DNA of 14,014 nt from Armatimonadota bacterium (GTDB taxonomy: Bacteria > Armatimonadota > HRBIN16): contig JAPWUZ010000036.1 in NCBI GenBank assembly GCA_028275265.1, positions 1-14,014 of the forward strand. Direction: 5' to 3'. Position 1 is the first letter of the stretch, and each line of letters starts with the position of its first letter. Below, piece after piece: positions 1 through 6,909 of the stretch. Made by a program: the position numbers and the translations under genes. Under the pieces are notes generated by a model, which worked only from the letters and a program-made list of their open reading frames with translations, was not told where the DNA came from and ran no database searches.

Positions 1-2
1 CC

Positions 3-200
3 ATTGGAGCGTTGGGACTGGTATATGGGGCAGACGCTATTCGCGACCCCGGTCAGCCGCATGACCCGCTGCTGCCCTGGCTGTACTTCGGTGCTGCCAT
101 CCTGATGGTGGTCAACGCCATCCTGTCGGTTCGACATTACGAGCACAAGATGAAGGAGCAGGAGCAATCTTCGAAACAAAAGGAGGAGACTCGCAAATGA
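3..200 (+). CDS. Small membrane protein, C-terminal part (5' end outside window)
   Basis: I do not recognise the family. The reading frame is open to the left edge (codons read Ile-Gly-Ala before a TTG at 12), and that TTG has no properly spaced ribosome site, so the visible part is most likely the end of a longer protein. It shows a hydrophobic stretch at the very edge, a short polar loop (ADAIRDPGQPHDP), a clear membrane helix (LLPWLYFGAAILMVVNAIL), and a charged tail rich in Lys, Glu and Gln. This suggests a helical hairpin or the last two helices of an inner-membrane protein. It ends in an ATGA overlap with the zinc-ribbon gene, so the two are probably co-transcribed and translationally coupled. 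Function unknown. Confidence 0.5.
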   Translation: MGALGLVYGADAIRDPGQPHDPLLPWLYFGAAILMVVNAILSVRHYEHKMKEQEQSSKQKEETRK

Positions 201-466
201 GCGCGGTGACCTGTGTGGAGTGCGGTAAGCCATTGGAGAAAATCCCTTCTTGGCTGGCTGGAGTGAAGGTGAAGTTCACCTGCGAGGAGTGCCGCACCAA
301 ACACCGCACACCGGTGGTGGTTTTGGACGACCTGCCCCCTCTGAGCGATGAGTCTGTCGAGGATATGGATATTATCGAGCGCGAGGAAGGTCTGGAGACT
401 ACCTCGCTGGAGGAGCTGGCTCAGGAAGAAGAAAAGGGAGCAGAAGAAGAGGAAGAAGAGGTGTAG
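197..466 (+). CDS. Small zinc-ribbon protein with acidic tail
   Basis: An 89-residue protein of unknown function. Cys6-x2-Cys9 and Cys29-x2-Cys32 form a probable zinc ribbon, which usually serves binding to nucleic acid or protein rather than catalysis. From about residue 44 the protein is strongly acidic and ends in a run of glutamates (GAEEEEEEV), probably disordered. The start is well supported: AGGAGG at 181-186 lies 10 bases before the ATG. The start overlaps the stop of the preceding membrane-protein gene (ATGA), and the next gene begins 6 bases after its stop. The acidic tail is encoded by an almost pure purine run that also supplies the ribosome site of the next gene. No signal peptide or membrane helix is visible, so it is likely cytoplasmic. 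Confidence 0.72.
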   Translation: MSAVTCVECGKPLEKIPSWLAGVKVKFTCEECRTKHRTPVVVLDDLPPLSDESVEDMDIIEREEGLETTSLEELAQEEEKGAEEEEEEV

Positions 467-472
467 TCCGCA

Positions 473-1561
473 ATGGGGGGCAGATTGGCCCTGCTGCTCG
501 GTATCCTGTTGCTGCTGTCATCGTGGGCGATGGCAGGTACCGACGATTACCGTATCAGCCCCGGTGACACACTGGAAGTAGCGGTTTGGGGCTACGAAGA
601 CCTGTCGCGCACGGTCATCGTACGCCCCGACGGTAATATCTCGCTACCGGTAGTGGGGGAAGTGCGCGCGCAGGGAGCGTCCCCGGATGCGCTGGCACAG
701 AGTATCACTACCTCCCTTTCCCGCTGGGTGAAAAACCCGCGCGTGAGCGTCATCGTCAAATCTTTCGCACAGCATCAGGTTTTCGTGCTGGGTGCAGTGG
801 CTCGCCCGGGCGTCTATCCCCTGCAACCTGGGCTGACCGTTGCGGAAGCCATCGCGCTGGCGGGCGGGTTTGCACCCAACGCTGACCGCGACCACCTCAC
901 CGTCCTCCGCAAGCAAGGGGCGCAAGACGTAAAGTTCTCCGTGAGGTTTACCGATAATCTCTCACGAGAGGATTCGGCGGTGCGCTTCGTGCTTCAACCG
1001 GGCGATAACCTGATTGTGCCGGAAGCCACCTTTATCATCACCGGTGCGGTGGCGCGTCCGGGAGTATATCCGATAGGCACGCTGCGAAGCATCGAGGAAG
1101 CGCTGGCGACCGCCGGAGGCACCTTGACATTCGGAGACCCGTCTCGCGCCGAGGTGCAGGTGGGGGACAAGGTGGAGGTGGTAGACCTGCTCGATGCGAG
1201 CGTCCGCCAGCGACCTTTGCAGGCAGGCATGACCATCCGCGTGCCCGAACGCGAGAACACCCTGTTCATCATTGGCGAGGTCGTACGGGCTGGGGCATAC
1301 GGCTGGCAGAAAGGACGCTGTGAAACGCTGATGGATGTACTCACCGCCGCAGGAGGTCCCACCAGGGAGGCTCGCTTAGACCGTGTCGTGGTAAACCGCG
1401 GCAACCGGTTCCTGCAGGTCAACGCCACCACGCCCCAGGGAGCACGCTTTCCTCTGGAGCCGATCGATGTGGTGATTGTGCCCTCGCGCCCCCGACCCAA
1501 CTATGAATGGACGGCGATACTGGGCACCCTGCTGGCGACCTACTCCGTGTTCCGCCGTTAG
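473..1561 (+). CDS. Polysaccharide export protein, Wza/SLBB family
   Basis: Probable outer-membrane or periplasmic channel component for capsule or exopolysaccharide export. Residues 1-22 form a hydrophobic signal sequence ending AMA; there is no lipobox cysteine, unlike classical Wza lipoproteins. A Poly_export domain follows at about 25-100 (YRISPGDTLEVAVWGYEDLS, then a VRPDGNISLPVVGEV motif). Three SLBB-type repeats follow at about 103-182, 187-257 and 264-337; the first two share the exact string GAVARPGVYP and each has an AGG turn. The last 20 residues contain a hydrophobic helix (WTAILGTLLATYSVF), which may be the membrane-inserted helix. At 362 residues it is near the usual size. AGAGGTG at 457-463 is a plausible ribosome site, 9 bases before the ATG. 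The phosphatase gene 6 bases downstream supports a role in polysaccharide export; no Wzc-like kinase or Wzy is in the window. Confidence 0.88.
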   Translation: MGGRLALLLGILLLLSSWAMAGTDDYRISPGDTLEVAVWGYEDLSRTVIVRPDGNISLPVVGEVRAQGASPDALAQSITTSLSRWVKNPRVSVIVKSFAQHQVFVLGAVARPGVYPLQPGLTVAEAIALAGGFAPNADRDHLTVLRKQGAQDVKFSVRFTDNLSREDSAVRFVLQPGDNLIVPEATFIITGAVARPGVYPIGTLRSIEEALATAGGTLTFGDPSRAEVQVGDKVEVVDLLDASVRQRPLQAGMTIRVPERENTLFIIGEVVRAGAYGWQKGRCETLMDVLTAAGGPTREARLDRVVVNRGNRFLQVNATTPQGARFPLEPIDVVIVPSRPRPNYEWTAILGTLLATYSVFRR

Positions 1562-1567
1562 CCTTCC

Positions 1568-2386
1568 ATGATAGATATCCACACCCACATCCTCCCCGGC
1601 GTTGATGACGGTCTCCAGCACATCGGCGAGGCACTGCTGATGGCGGAGGATGCCGCCGCGCAGGGCGTCACCATGATGGTGGCGACGCCACACCTCCACT
1701 GGGCTGGACGACAGCCGTTGAGCGCAGCGCAGATACGCGAAAGCGTAGAGGAGCTGAACGGGCTGATACAGGCGAAAGGTGTCCAGCTCACCGTGTTGCC
1801 CGGCTGCGAGATTCCGCTACAGCCCGACCTGTTACAGCGATTGCAGAGCGGGGAATGGATGTCTTTAGGCGACAGCGGGCGCGTGGTGCTGGTGGAACCA
1901 CCCTGGGAATCGTGGCTGCCCTCCGGCAGGACGATGCTGCAGAGTCTGCTGGATGCGGGCTGGATAGTGGTGCTGGCGCACCCCGAGCGCACGCCCGCCC
2001 TGCAACGCAACCTGCCGTTGCTGGAAGATCTGGTGCAGATGGGCGTGTACCTGCAGGTGACTACCGGCTCGCTCATACCGGGCAGGGCTTCGCCAGCGGC
2101 AGCGCGATGCGCCTATGAGCTGATGGAGCACCGGCTCGTGGGCGTAGTGGCATCAGACTGCCACGGACTGAACCACCGCCGATGCGACATGGGCGAGGCG
2201 GCTGAGCTGATTCGTCGCACGTACGGACGACACGTGGCGCAGATGCTGACAACCGGTGTGCCTCGCGCACTGCTACGCGGTGAAAAGGTTCAACTGGAAC
2301 AGGTCTGGAAAAACACCCGGACCGATGAAAGCCGATGGAAACGACTGCTGCGGGCTGTTTTGAGGAGGGAAACTGATGACGGATAA
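1568..2386 (+). CDS. PHP-family protein-tyrosine phosphatase (CpsB/CapC/YwqE type)
   Basis: Probable metal-dependent tyrosine phosphatase of the PHP fold, the family that dephosphorylates BY-kinases controlling capsule and exopolysaccharide synthesis (CpsB of streptococci, YwqE of Bacillus). Visible metal-binding motifs: HTHILPGVDDG at residues 5-15, TPHLH at 40-44, GCE at 79-81, HPER at 138-141 and SDCHG at 196-200. This set is typical of the CpsB branch rather than of histidinol phosphatase. Length 272 fits (usually about 240-270). It follows the export gene by 6 bases with no good ribosome site, suggesting coupling, and its last 11 bases overlap flgB. The basic C-terminal tail (WKRLLRAVLRR) lies beyond the usual catalytic domain. 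Its kinase substrate is not in the window. Confidence 0.88.
   Translation: MIDIHTHILPGVDDGLQHIGEALLMAEDAAAQGVTMMVATPHLHWAGRQPLSAAQIRESVEELNGLIQAKGVQLTVLPGCEIPLQPDLLQRLQSGEWMSLGDSGRVVLVEPPWESWLPSGRTMLQSLLDAGWIVVLAHPERTPALQRNLPLLEDLVQMGVYLQVTTGSLIPGRASPAAARCAYELMEHRLVGVVASDCHGLNHRRCDMGEAAELIRRTYGRHVAQMLTTGVPRALLRGEKVQLEQVWKNTRTDESRWKRLLRAVLRRETDDG
2362..2368 (+). promoter_or_regulatory. Ribosome binding site of flgB inside the phosphatase gene
   Basis: GAGGAGG lies 7 bases before the flgB ATG and wholly within the end of the phosphatase coding region. It fixes the flgB start and implies that flgB is translated from the same message. Confidence 0.75.
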
Positions 2387-2774
2387 ACTGTTTGGCGGGT
2401 ACTATCCTTTGCTGAAGCAGGCACTTCATGCGAGTGCCCTTCGGCACGAGGCGATCGCGCACAACATCGCCAACGTCAACACCCCGGGATACCGGCGTAT
2501 CGATGTCTCCTTTGAGGAGTTCTTGAAAGCTGCGCAAGCAACCCCCATGCGTACCACGAATCCGCGACACTATGCCGCGCCGCCCTCCTCGCTGGCGAAC
2601 CCGCAGGTCGCCCCTGACGAAGATGCCCCGATGCGCCCGGACGGAAACACGGTCGATATCGACTACGAGATGGCGCAACTCGCAGAGAACCAGATACGCT
2701 TCCAGGCGTTGAGCCAGCTGATTACCGGACGCTACCAGAGCCTGAAGCTGGTCATTACGGGCGGAGGGAGGTAG
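2376..2774 (+). CDS. flgB: Flagellar proximal rod protein FlgB
   Basis: Structural subunit of the proximal rod, exported by the flagellar type III system and placed on the FliE/MS-ring base. The N-terminal helix is followed by the rod-family signature NIANVNTPGYRR at residues 30-41, and the C-terminal part has the paired helix typical of FlgB (IDYEMAQLAENQIRFQ, then a YQSLKLVI end). The 132 residues match the usual 130-140. The start is fixed by GAGGAGG 7 bases upstream. The gene overlaps the phosphatase gene by 11 bases in another frame, and flgC follows after 6 bases. Confidence 0.95.
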   Translation: MTDKLFGGYYPLLKQALHASALRHEAIAHNIANVNTPGYRRIDVSFEEFLKAAQATPMRTTNPRHYAAPPSSLANPQVAPDEDAPMRPDGNTVDIDYEMAQLAENQIRFQALSQLITGRYQSLKLVITGGGR

Positions 2775-2780
2775 TAAGCC

Positions 2781-3224
2781 ATGAGCCTGTTTAACTCGCT
2801 GCGCATCAGCGCGTCGGGTTTGACCGCCGAACGGCTGCGCCTCGACGTCATTGCCGACAATCTGGCAAACGTCAACACCACGCGCACGGCGGCAGGCGGT
2901 CCTTACCGGCGCAAAGTGGCGGTACTGGAGGAACGTCCCGTCGGCTTTGCCGACCTTCTGGGCATTCAGAACGCCCTGATGACCGGACGAGGGGGCGTGC
3001 GCGTCGCGGCCATTGCGGAGGATACTTCTCCACCGCAACGCGTGTACAACCCCGGACATCCCGACGCTGACGCCGATGGCTACGTGCTAATGCCCAATGT
3101 GAATGTGGTGACCGAGATGGTGGACATGATTACGGCCACCCGCGCCTACGAGGCGAACGTCACCGCCATGAACGCCGCCAAACAGATGGCACTGCGCACC
3201 CTGGACATCGGCAGGAACGCATAA
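2781..3224 (+). CDS. flgC: Flagellar proximal rod protein FlgC
   Basis: Proximal rod subunit that pairs with FlgB. The N-terminal signature (ADNLANVNTTRTAAGGPYRRK, about residues 29-49) and the C-terminal family block (VYNPGHPDAD, then NVNVVTEMVDMITATRAYEA and MALRTLDIGR) are complete. Length 147 is normal. A GGGAGGT at 2766-2772, which runs into the flgB stop, lies 8 bases before the ATG and supports this start. It lies between flgB and fliE in the standard flgBC-fliE order. Confidence 0.96.
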   Translation: MSLFNSLRISASGLTAERLRLDVIADNLANVNTTRTAAGGPYRRKVAVLEERPVGFADLLGIQNALMTGRGGVRVAAIAEDTSPPQRVYNPGHPDADADGYVLMPNVNVVTEMVDMITATRAYEANVTAMNAAKQMALRTLDIGRNA

Positions 3225-3238
3225 GGAGGGGATGAAGG

Positions 3239-3541
3239 ATGGATATTCGGTTAAATACCGTACTGCCGGGCACGACGGGAACCCTGACCAGCGCTTCTCC
3301 ATCCGAAAATCGCGATGATGCTCCCTCCTTCGCTGAAACGCTCAAGGGTGCTTTTGAGAAGATAAACCAAATGCAGCTCGATTCCGCCGAGCTCGCCCGA
3401 CAGTTTGCCGCGGGTGAGACCGATGACCTGGTGCGTGTGGTCACGGCGGCGGAGGAAGCCTCTATCGCCCTGCAGCTGGCGGTGCAGGTGCGCAACAAGG
3501 TCATCGAGGCGTATCAGGAAATCATGCGGATGCAGGTATAG
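3239..3541 (+). CDS. fliE: Flagellar hook-basal body protein FliE
   Basis: Adapter joining the MS ring and export gate to the rod. After a variable N-terminus, residues 27-40 contain PSFAETLKGAFEKI and the C-terminal half holds the conserved helices (VVTAAEEASIALQLAVQVRN, then a KVIEAYQEIMRMQV end). Length 100 is typical. GGAGG at 3225-3229 is 9 bases upstream of the chosen ATG. An ATG at 3232 is in another frame and soon closes. fliF begins 3 bases after the stop. Confidence 0.94.
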   Translation: MDIRLNTVLPGTTGTLTSASPSENRDDAPSFAETLKGAFEKINQMQLDSAELARQFAAGETDDLVRVVTAAEEASIALQLAVQVRNKVIEAYQEIMRMQV

Positions 3542-3544
3542 CCG

Positions 3545-5158
3545 ATGATAGAGCGTGTGCGCGACTGGTGGCAAACCAGCGACCGCCAGACCCGTCTGAT
3601 CGCCATCGCGTCGGCGGCGGGGCTGATGGTGGTGATGATAGCCCTCTCCTTCTGGGCGACTCAGCCCGAATGGGATGTGCTGTACACCGGCTTGTCGCCC
3701 TCCGACTCGGGGGCTATTGTGGCACGGCTGAAGCAGGCGAAGGTGCCCTATCGCCTGTCGGCAGCAGGCAGCACCATCGAGGTGCCTGCGGACAGGCGCG
3801 ATGAGATGCTGCTGTCGCTGGCAGCAGAGGGACTGCCCAATCAGGGCACGCTGGGTTACAGCCGTCTGGAGAAACTGGGGTTTGGCACCACGCAGACGGT
3901 GGAACAGGAGACCACCCGCATCGCGCACGAGGAAGCCCTGCAAAACACCATCTCCCGCCTGCAGCCGGTGGCGGGCGCGCGCGTGCACATCACCCCTGCC
4001 ATCGACTCCCCCTTCGTTGGAGAGAAGAAGCCTGCCAAAGCGAGCGTGATGGTCGACCTGAAGCCGGGGCAGCAGCTCACCCGTGAGCAGATTGCCTCTA
4101 TCGTCTTCCTTGTCTCACGAAGCGTGGCAGGTCTGTCTCCAGAGAACGTCTCGGTGGTGGACGAATATGCCAACCTGCTGTGGGACGGTTCGCAGGCTTC
4201 AGACATGGCGCCCGGCGTGGCGAGCAACAAGCTGGAACTGGAACGGGCTTATGCAGATACCATCCAGCGACATCTGCAGCAGCAGCTAGACGCCGTACTC
4301 GGTCCGGGTAAGTCGCGGCTCACCGTGACCGCCGAATTGGACCTCGACCGTGAAGAGGTGAACCAGAAGCAGATTGAGACGGGTCCGGACGGGCAGGGAA
4401 TTGCCATCAGCGAAACCCGTACTGAGGAGACCGTGCGCGGAGCTGCGCCGCGCGGGGCTGGCGGTGCCGCGGGCACACCCACCTACCCCACCGCGCCGGC
4501 AGGCACCCCCGGCGAATACAAGCACTCCTCCACCACCACCAACTATGAGGTAGGTCAGAGCACTATCCATCGGGTGAAGACACCGGGCAGGGTCGTGCGC
4601 ATGTCGGTGGCGGCGATGATCGATGCCTCGGTGCCGCAGGAGCAGGTGGAGAAAGTGCGCACCTTCTTGGAGGGGGCAGTTGGGGCTGACCAGACCGACC
4701 CCAACCGCCGTTTCCGCGTGATTGTGGAGAGCATCCCCTTCGACAACACGCTGGCGAAGGAGGCGGAAGCCGCCCGCAAGCAGTTTGCCAGTCGCCAGCT
4801 GATAGACACCGCCCTGCGATACCTGCCGCTATTGATGCTGTTCATCGTGCTGCTGTTACTGGCGAAGGCGTTGCGACCGGCGCGCGTGGCACAGACTCCG
4901 GAAGGCGTGGTGATGTCGCTGCCGGGTGGTGAGGTGCCGGAGGAGATTGCCGCAGAGGGTGAAGAAGAGGGCGAGGTCGCCGCAGCGGCAGTGCGGAAGA
5001 AAACCGCCGAGGGTGGCCTACCCGAAGAAGAGGTGGAGATTACACCCATCCGCGAGCGCGTGGATGTGAATCTGGAAAGCGTCATCCGGCTGGCAGACCA
5101 GAAGCCGGAGAAGGTAGCGATGCTGATTAAAGGCTGGTTAGCGGAGGATGAGCGATAA
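3545..5158 (+). CDS. fliF: Flagellar MS-ring protein FliF
   Basis: Inner-membrane MS ring, the base on which rod, switch and export apparatus are built. The first membrane helix is at about residues 18-38 (LIAIASAAGLMVVMIALSFW). The ring-building domains follow (LYTGLSPSDSGAIVARLK, then LQNTISRLQPVAGARVHI and VVDEYANLLWDG). A Gly/Pro/Thr-rich insertion lies in the periplasmic domain near residues 298-325. A second membrane helix is at about 425-441. The cytoplasmic tail is acidic and ends with the FliG-binding region (NLESVIRLADQKPEKVAMLI, then KGWLAEDER). At 537 residues it is the normal size. The ribosome site is weak, so translation probably depends on coupling to fliE; the stop overlaps fliG by one base. 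Confidence 0.97.
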   Translation: MIERVRDWWQTSDRQTRLIAIASAAGLMVVMIALSFWATQPEWDVLYTGLSPSDSGAIVARLKQAKVPYRLSAAGSTIEVPADRRDEMLLSLAAEGLPNQGTLGYSRLEKLGFGTTQTVEQETTRIAHEEALQNTISRLQPVAGARVHITPAIDSPFVGEKKPAKASVMVDLKPGQQLTREQIASIVFLVSRSVAGLSPENVSVVDEYANLLWDGSQASDMAPGVASNKLELERAYADTIQRHLQQQLDAVLGPGKSRLTVTAELDLDREEVNQKQIETGPDGQGIAISETRTEETVRGAAPRGAGGAAGTPTYPTAPAGTPGEYKHSSTTTNYEVGQSTIHRVKTPGRVVRMSVAAMIDASVPQEQVEKVRTFLEGAVGADQTDPNRRFRVIVESIPFDNTLAKEAEAARKQFASRQLIDTALRYLPLLMLFIVLLLLAKALRPARVAQTPEGVVMSLPGGEVPEEIAAEGEEEGEVAAAAVRKKTAEGGLPEEEVEITPIRERVDVNLESVIRLADQKPEKVAMLIKGWLAEDER

Positions 5159-6180
5159 TGGCAACACGAACAGCGACACCCTCACTGACTCATCGCCAGA
5201 AAGCCGCCATCATGATTGTGGCAATGGGGCCTGATGTGGCTGGGAAGGTGCTGCGTCATCTGGACGAAGACGAGGTGGAGCAAATCACCCTCGAAATCGC
5301 ACGGATGGGTAAAATCTCGCCGGAGGTGCGTGAAGCGGTCATTGAAGAGTTCCACGAGCTTTGTGTCGCACAGGAGTATATTGCAGAGGGTGGTTTACAG
5401 CACGCCCGACAGGTGCTGGAGAACGCCTTCGGTCCCGAAAAGGCGAACGAGCTCATCACCCGCGTCATTCAAGCCATGCAGATTGTGCCGTTCGACTTCA
5501 TCAAGAAGACCGACCCCAGCCAGCTGTTGAACTTTATTCAAGATGAGCATCCACAGACCATCGCTCTGATTCTGGCGTACCTGCCCCCGAATCAGGCGGC
5601 GCAGGTGTTGCAGGGTCTTCCACCCGAGCTGCGCGCCGACGTGGCGCACCGCATCGCCATTATGGACCGTACACCGCCCGACGTCATCCGAGAAGTGGAG
5701 AGGGTACTGGAACGCAAGCTCTCTTCCGTTATCTCGCAGGACTTCACCACTGCAGGCGGCGTGAAAGCACTGGTAGAGCTGCTGAACTGGGTCGACCGTA
5801 CCAGCGAGCGCATGATACTGGACAGCCTCTCCGAGACCAACCCCGAGCTGGCGGAAGAGGTCAAGAAGATGATGTTCGTGTTCGAGGACATCGTGCAGCT
5901 GGACGACCGCTCCATCCAGGCGGTGCTGAAGGAAGTGGACATGAAGGAGCTCGCGCTCGCGCTGAAGGGCTGCAGCGAGGAGGTGCAGCAGCGCATCTTC
6001 AAGAACATGTCCGAGCGCGCTGCCAACATGCTCAAAGAGGACATGGAGTTCATGGGTCCCGTCCGCCTGCGCAACGTGGAAGAGGCGCAGCAGCGCATCG
6101 TGGCGATTATCCGGCGCATGGAGGAAGCGGGCGAAATCGTCATCGCGCGGGGTGGCGGCGCAGACGAGATGGTGGTGTAA
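5158..6180 (+). CDS. fliG: Flagellar motor switch protein FliG
   Basis: C-ring protein that binds FliF and receives torque from the stator. The N-terminal FliF-binding domain starts with QKAAIMIVAMGPDVAGKVL. The middle domain carries the EHPQT motif at residues 130-134 followed by IALILAYLPPNQAAQVLQGL. The C-terminal torque domain has LDDRSIQAVLKEVDMKELAL, ALKGCSEEVQQRIFKNMSER and GPVRLRNVEEAQQRIV, which keep the charged residues expected for stator contact. Length 340 is standard. GGAGGA at 5143-5148 lies 9 bases before the ATG, and the start overlaps the fliF stop (TAATG), which suggests matched synthesis of the two partners. Confidence 0.97.
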   Translation: MATRTATPSLTHRQKAAIMIVAMGPDVAGKVLRHLDEDEVEQITLEIARMGKISPEVREAVIEEFHELCVAQEYIAEGGLQHARQVLENAFGPEKANELITRVIQAMQIVPFDFIKKTDPSQLLNFIQDEHPQTIALILAYLPPNQAAQVLQGLPPELRADVAHRIAIMDRTPPDVIREVERVLERKLSSVISQDFTTAGGVKALVELLNWVDRTSERMILDSLSETNPELAEEVKKMMFVFEDIVQLDDRSIQAVLKEVDMKELALALKGCSEEVQQRIFKNMSERAANMLKEDMEFMGPVRLRNVEEAQQRIVAIIRRMEEAGEIVIARGGGADEMVV

Positions 6181-6183
6181 GCA

Positions 6184-6885
6184 ATGCGCGTGCAGGTGCT
6201 TAAAGGCGACCAGATTGGACGCTTCACCCGCTGGGTGGGTACGCCCCTGCATGTGCGGCAGCCGACTGCGGAAGCAGTGGAACCACCGCAACCGACTGGA
6301 CCGACCCCTGAGGAACTGCTGGCAGAGGCGCGCCGCGTGCTTGCGGAGGCACACCGACAGGCAGACCAGATGCGGCAGGATGCCGTGCGCAAGGGCTATG
6401 AGGATGGTTTGCAGATAGGACGAGAAGAGGGACGCCGTGAGTACCAGCAGGCGATAGCCGACCTGCAGGCAGAGTTGCAGAAGCTGGTGGACGCGCTGCT
6501 TGCCGAACGGCAGCGACTGTGGGAAGAGATGGAGCCGCAGGTCATCGAACTGGTGCTGGAAATCGCCCGCAAGGTGCTGCGCGAGGAGATACAGGCGCGA
6601 CGCGAAGCCACCCTGTCCATCATCAAGCACGCCCTTCGGCGCGTCGCGGATACCGAGCAGGTGCGCATCCGCGTGCACCCCGATGACCTGCAAATCGTCC
6701 GCGAGCACCGCAACGATTTTCTCGCGGTCTGCGATGGGGTGAGGCAAATCGAGATTGTGGACGACCAGCGCGTGGGCGGCGGAGGTTGCATCATTGAAAC
6801 ACCCGGCGGAACTATCGATGCCTCACTGCGCACGCAGCTACAGTCGGTGGAGAAGGCGTTGCGCGAGAGCGAGCAGGCGGCGTAG
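6184..6885 (+). CDS. fliH: Flagellar export ATPase regulator FliH
   Basis: Peripheral stalk of the flagellar export ATPase: it holds FliI to the C ring and export gate and limits its activity. The middle contains a predicted coiled coil with the glycine-spaced segment GYEDGLQIGREEGRREYQQ typical of FliH. The C-terminal domain (EMEPQVIELVLEIARKVLRE, then VRIRVHPDDLQIVREH and QRVGGGGCIIETPGGTIDAS) is the part related to V/F-type ATPase subunits E and delta. Length 233 is normal. It starts 3 bases after the fliG stop with no strong ribosome site, so coupling is likely. The N-terminus has a tryptophan at position 17 (FTRWVG) that might serve C-ring docking; this is a guess. Confidence 0.92.
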   Translation: MRVQVLKGDQIGRFTRWVGTPLHVRQPTAEAVEPPQPTGPTPEELLAEARRVLAEAHRQADQMRQDAVRKGYEDGLQIGREEGRREYQQAIADLQAELQKLVDALLAERQRLWEEMEPQVIELVLEIARKVLREEIQARREATLSIIKHALRRVADTEQVRIRVHPDDLQIVREHRNDFLAVCDGVRQIEIVDDQRVGGGGCIIETPGGTIDASLRTQLQSVEKALRESEQAA

Positions 6886-6909
6886 GAGAGAGAAGAAGGA
6901 CAGACGATC

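Noticed and set aside
2073..3059. A 328-codon open frame on the minus strand across the phosphatase, flgB and flgC
   Set aside because: It crosses three confidently identified plus-strand genes and shows no recognisable motif.
1..3300. Sigma-28 or sigma-54 type flagellar promoter before flgB
   Set aside because: I found no convincing TAAA/GCCGATAA or TGGCAC/TTGC pair near the gene starts; the operon promoter is probably left of the window.
3975..3990. A 16-base alternating purine-pyrimidine run in fliF that could favour Z-DNA
   Set aside because: It encodes ordinary FliF residues (Ala-Arg-Val-His) using GC-rich codons, and nothing else at the site suggests a regulatory role.
5395..6747. A 450-codon open frame on the minus strand, opposite fliG and fliH
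   Set aside because: It is fully antisense to two well-recognised flagellar genes, has no recognisable domain or ribosome site, and its His/Leu/Gln-rich composition is typical of the shadow of a GC-rich gene.
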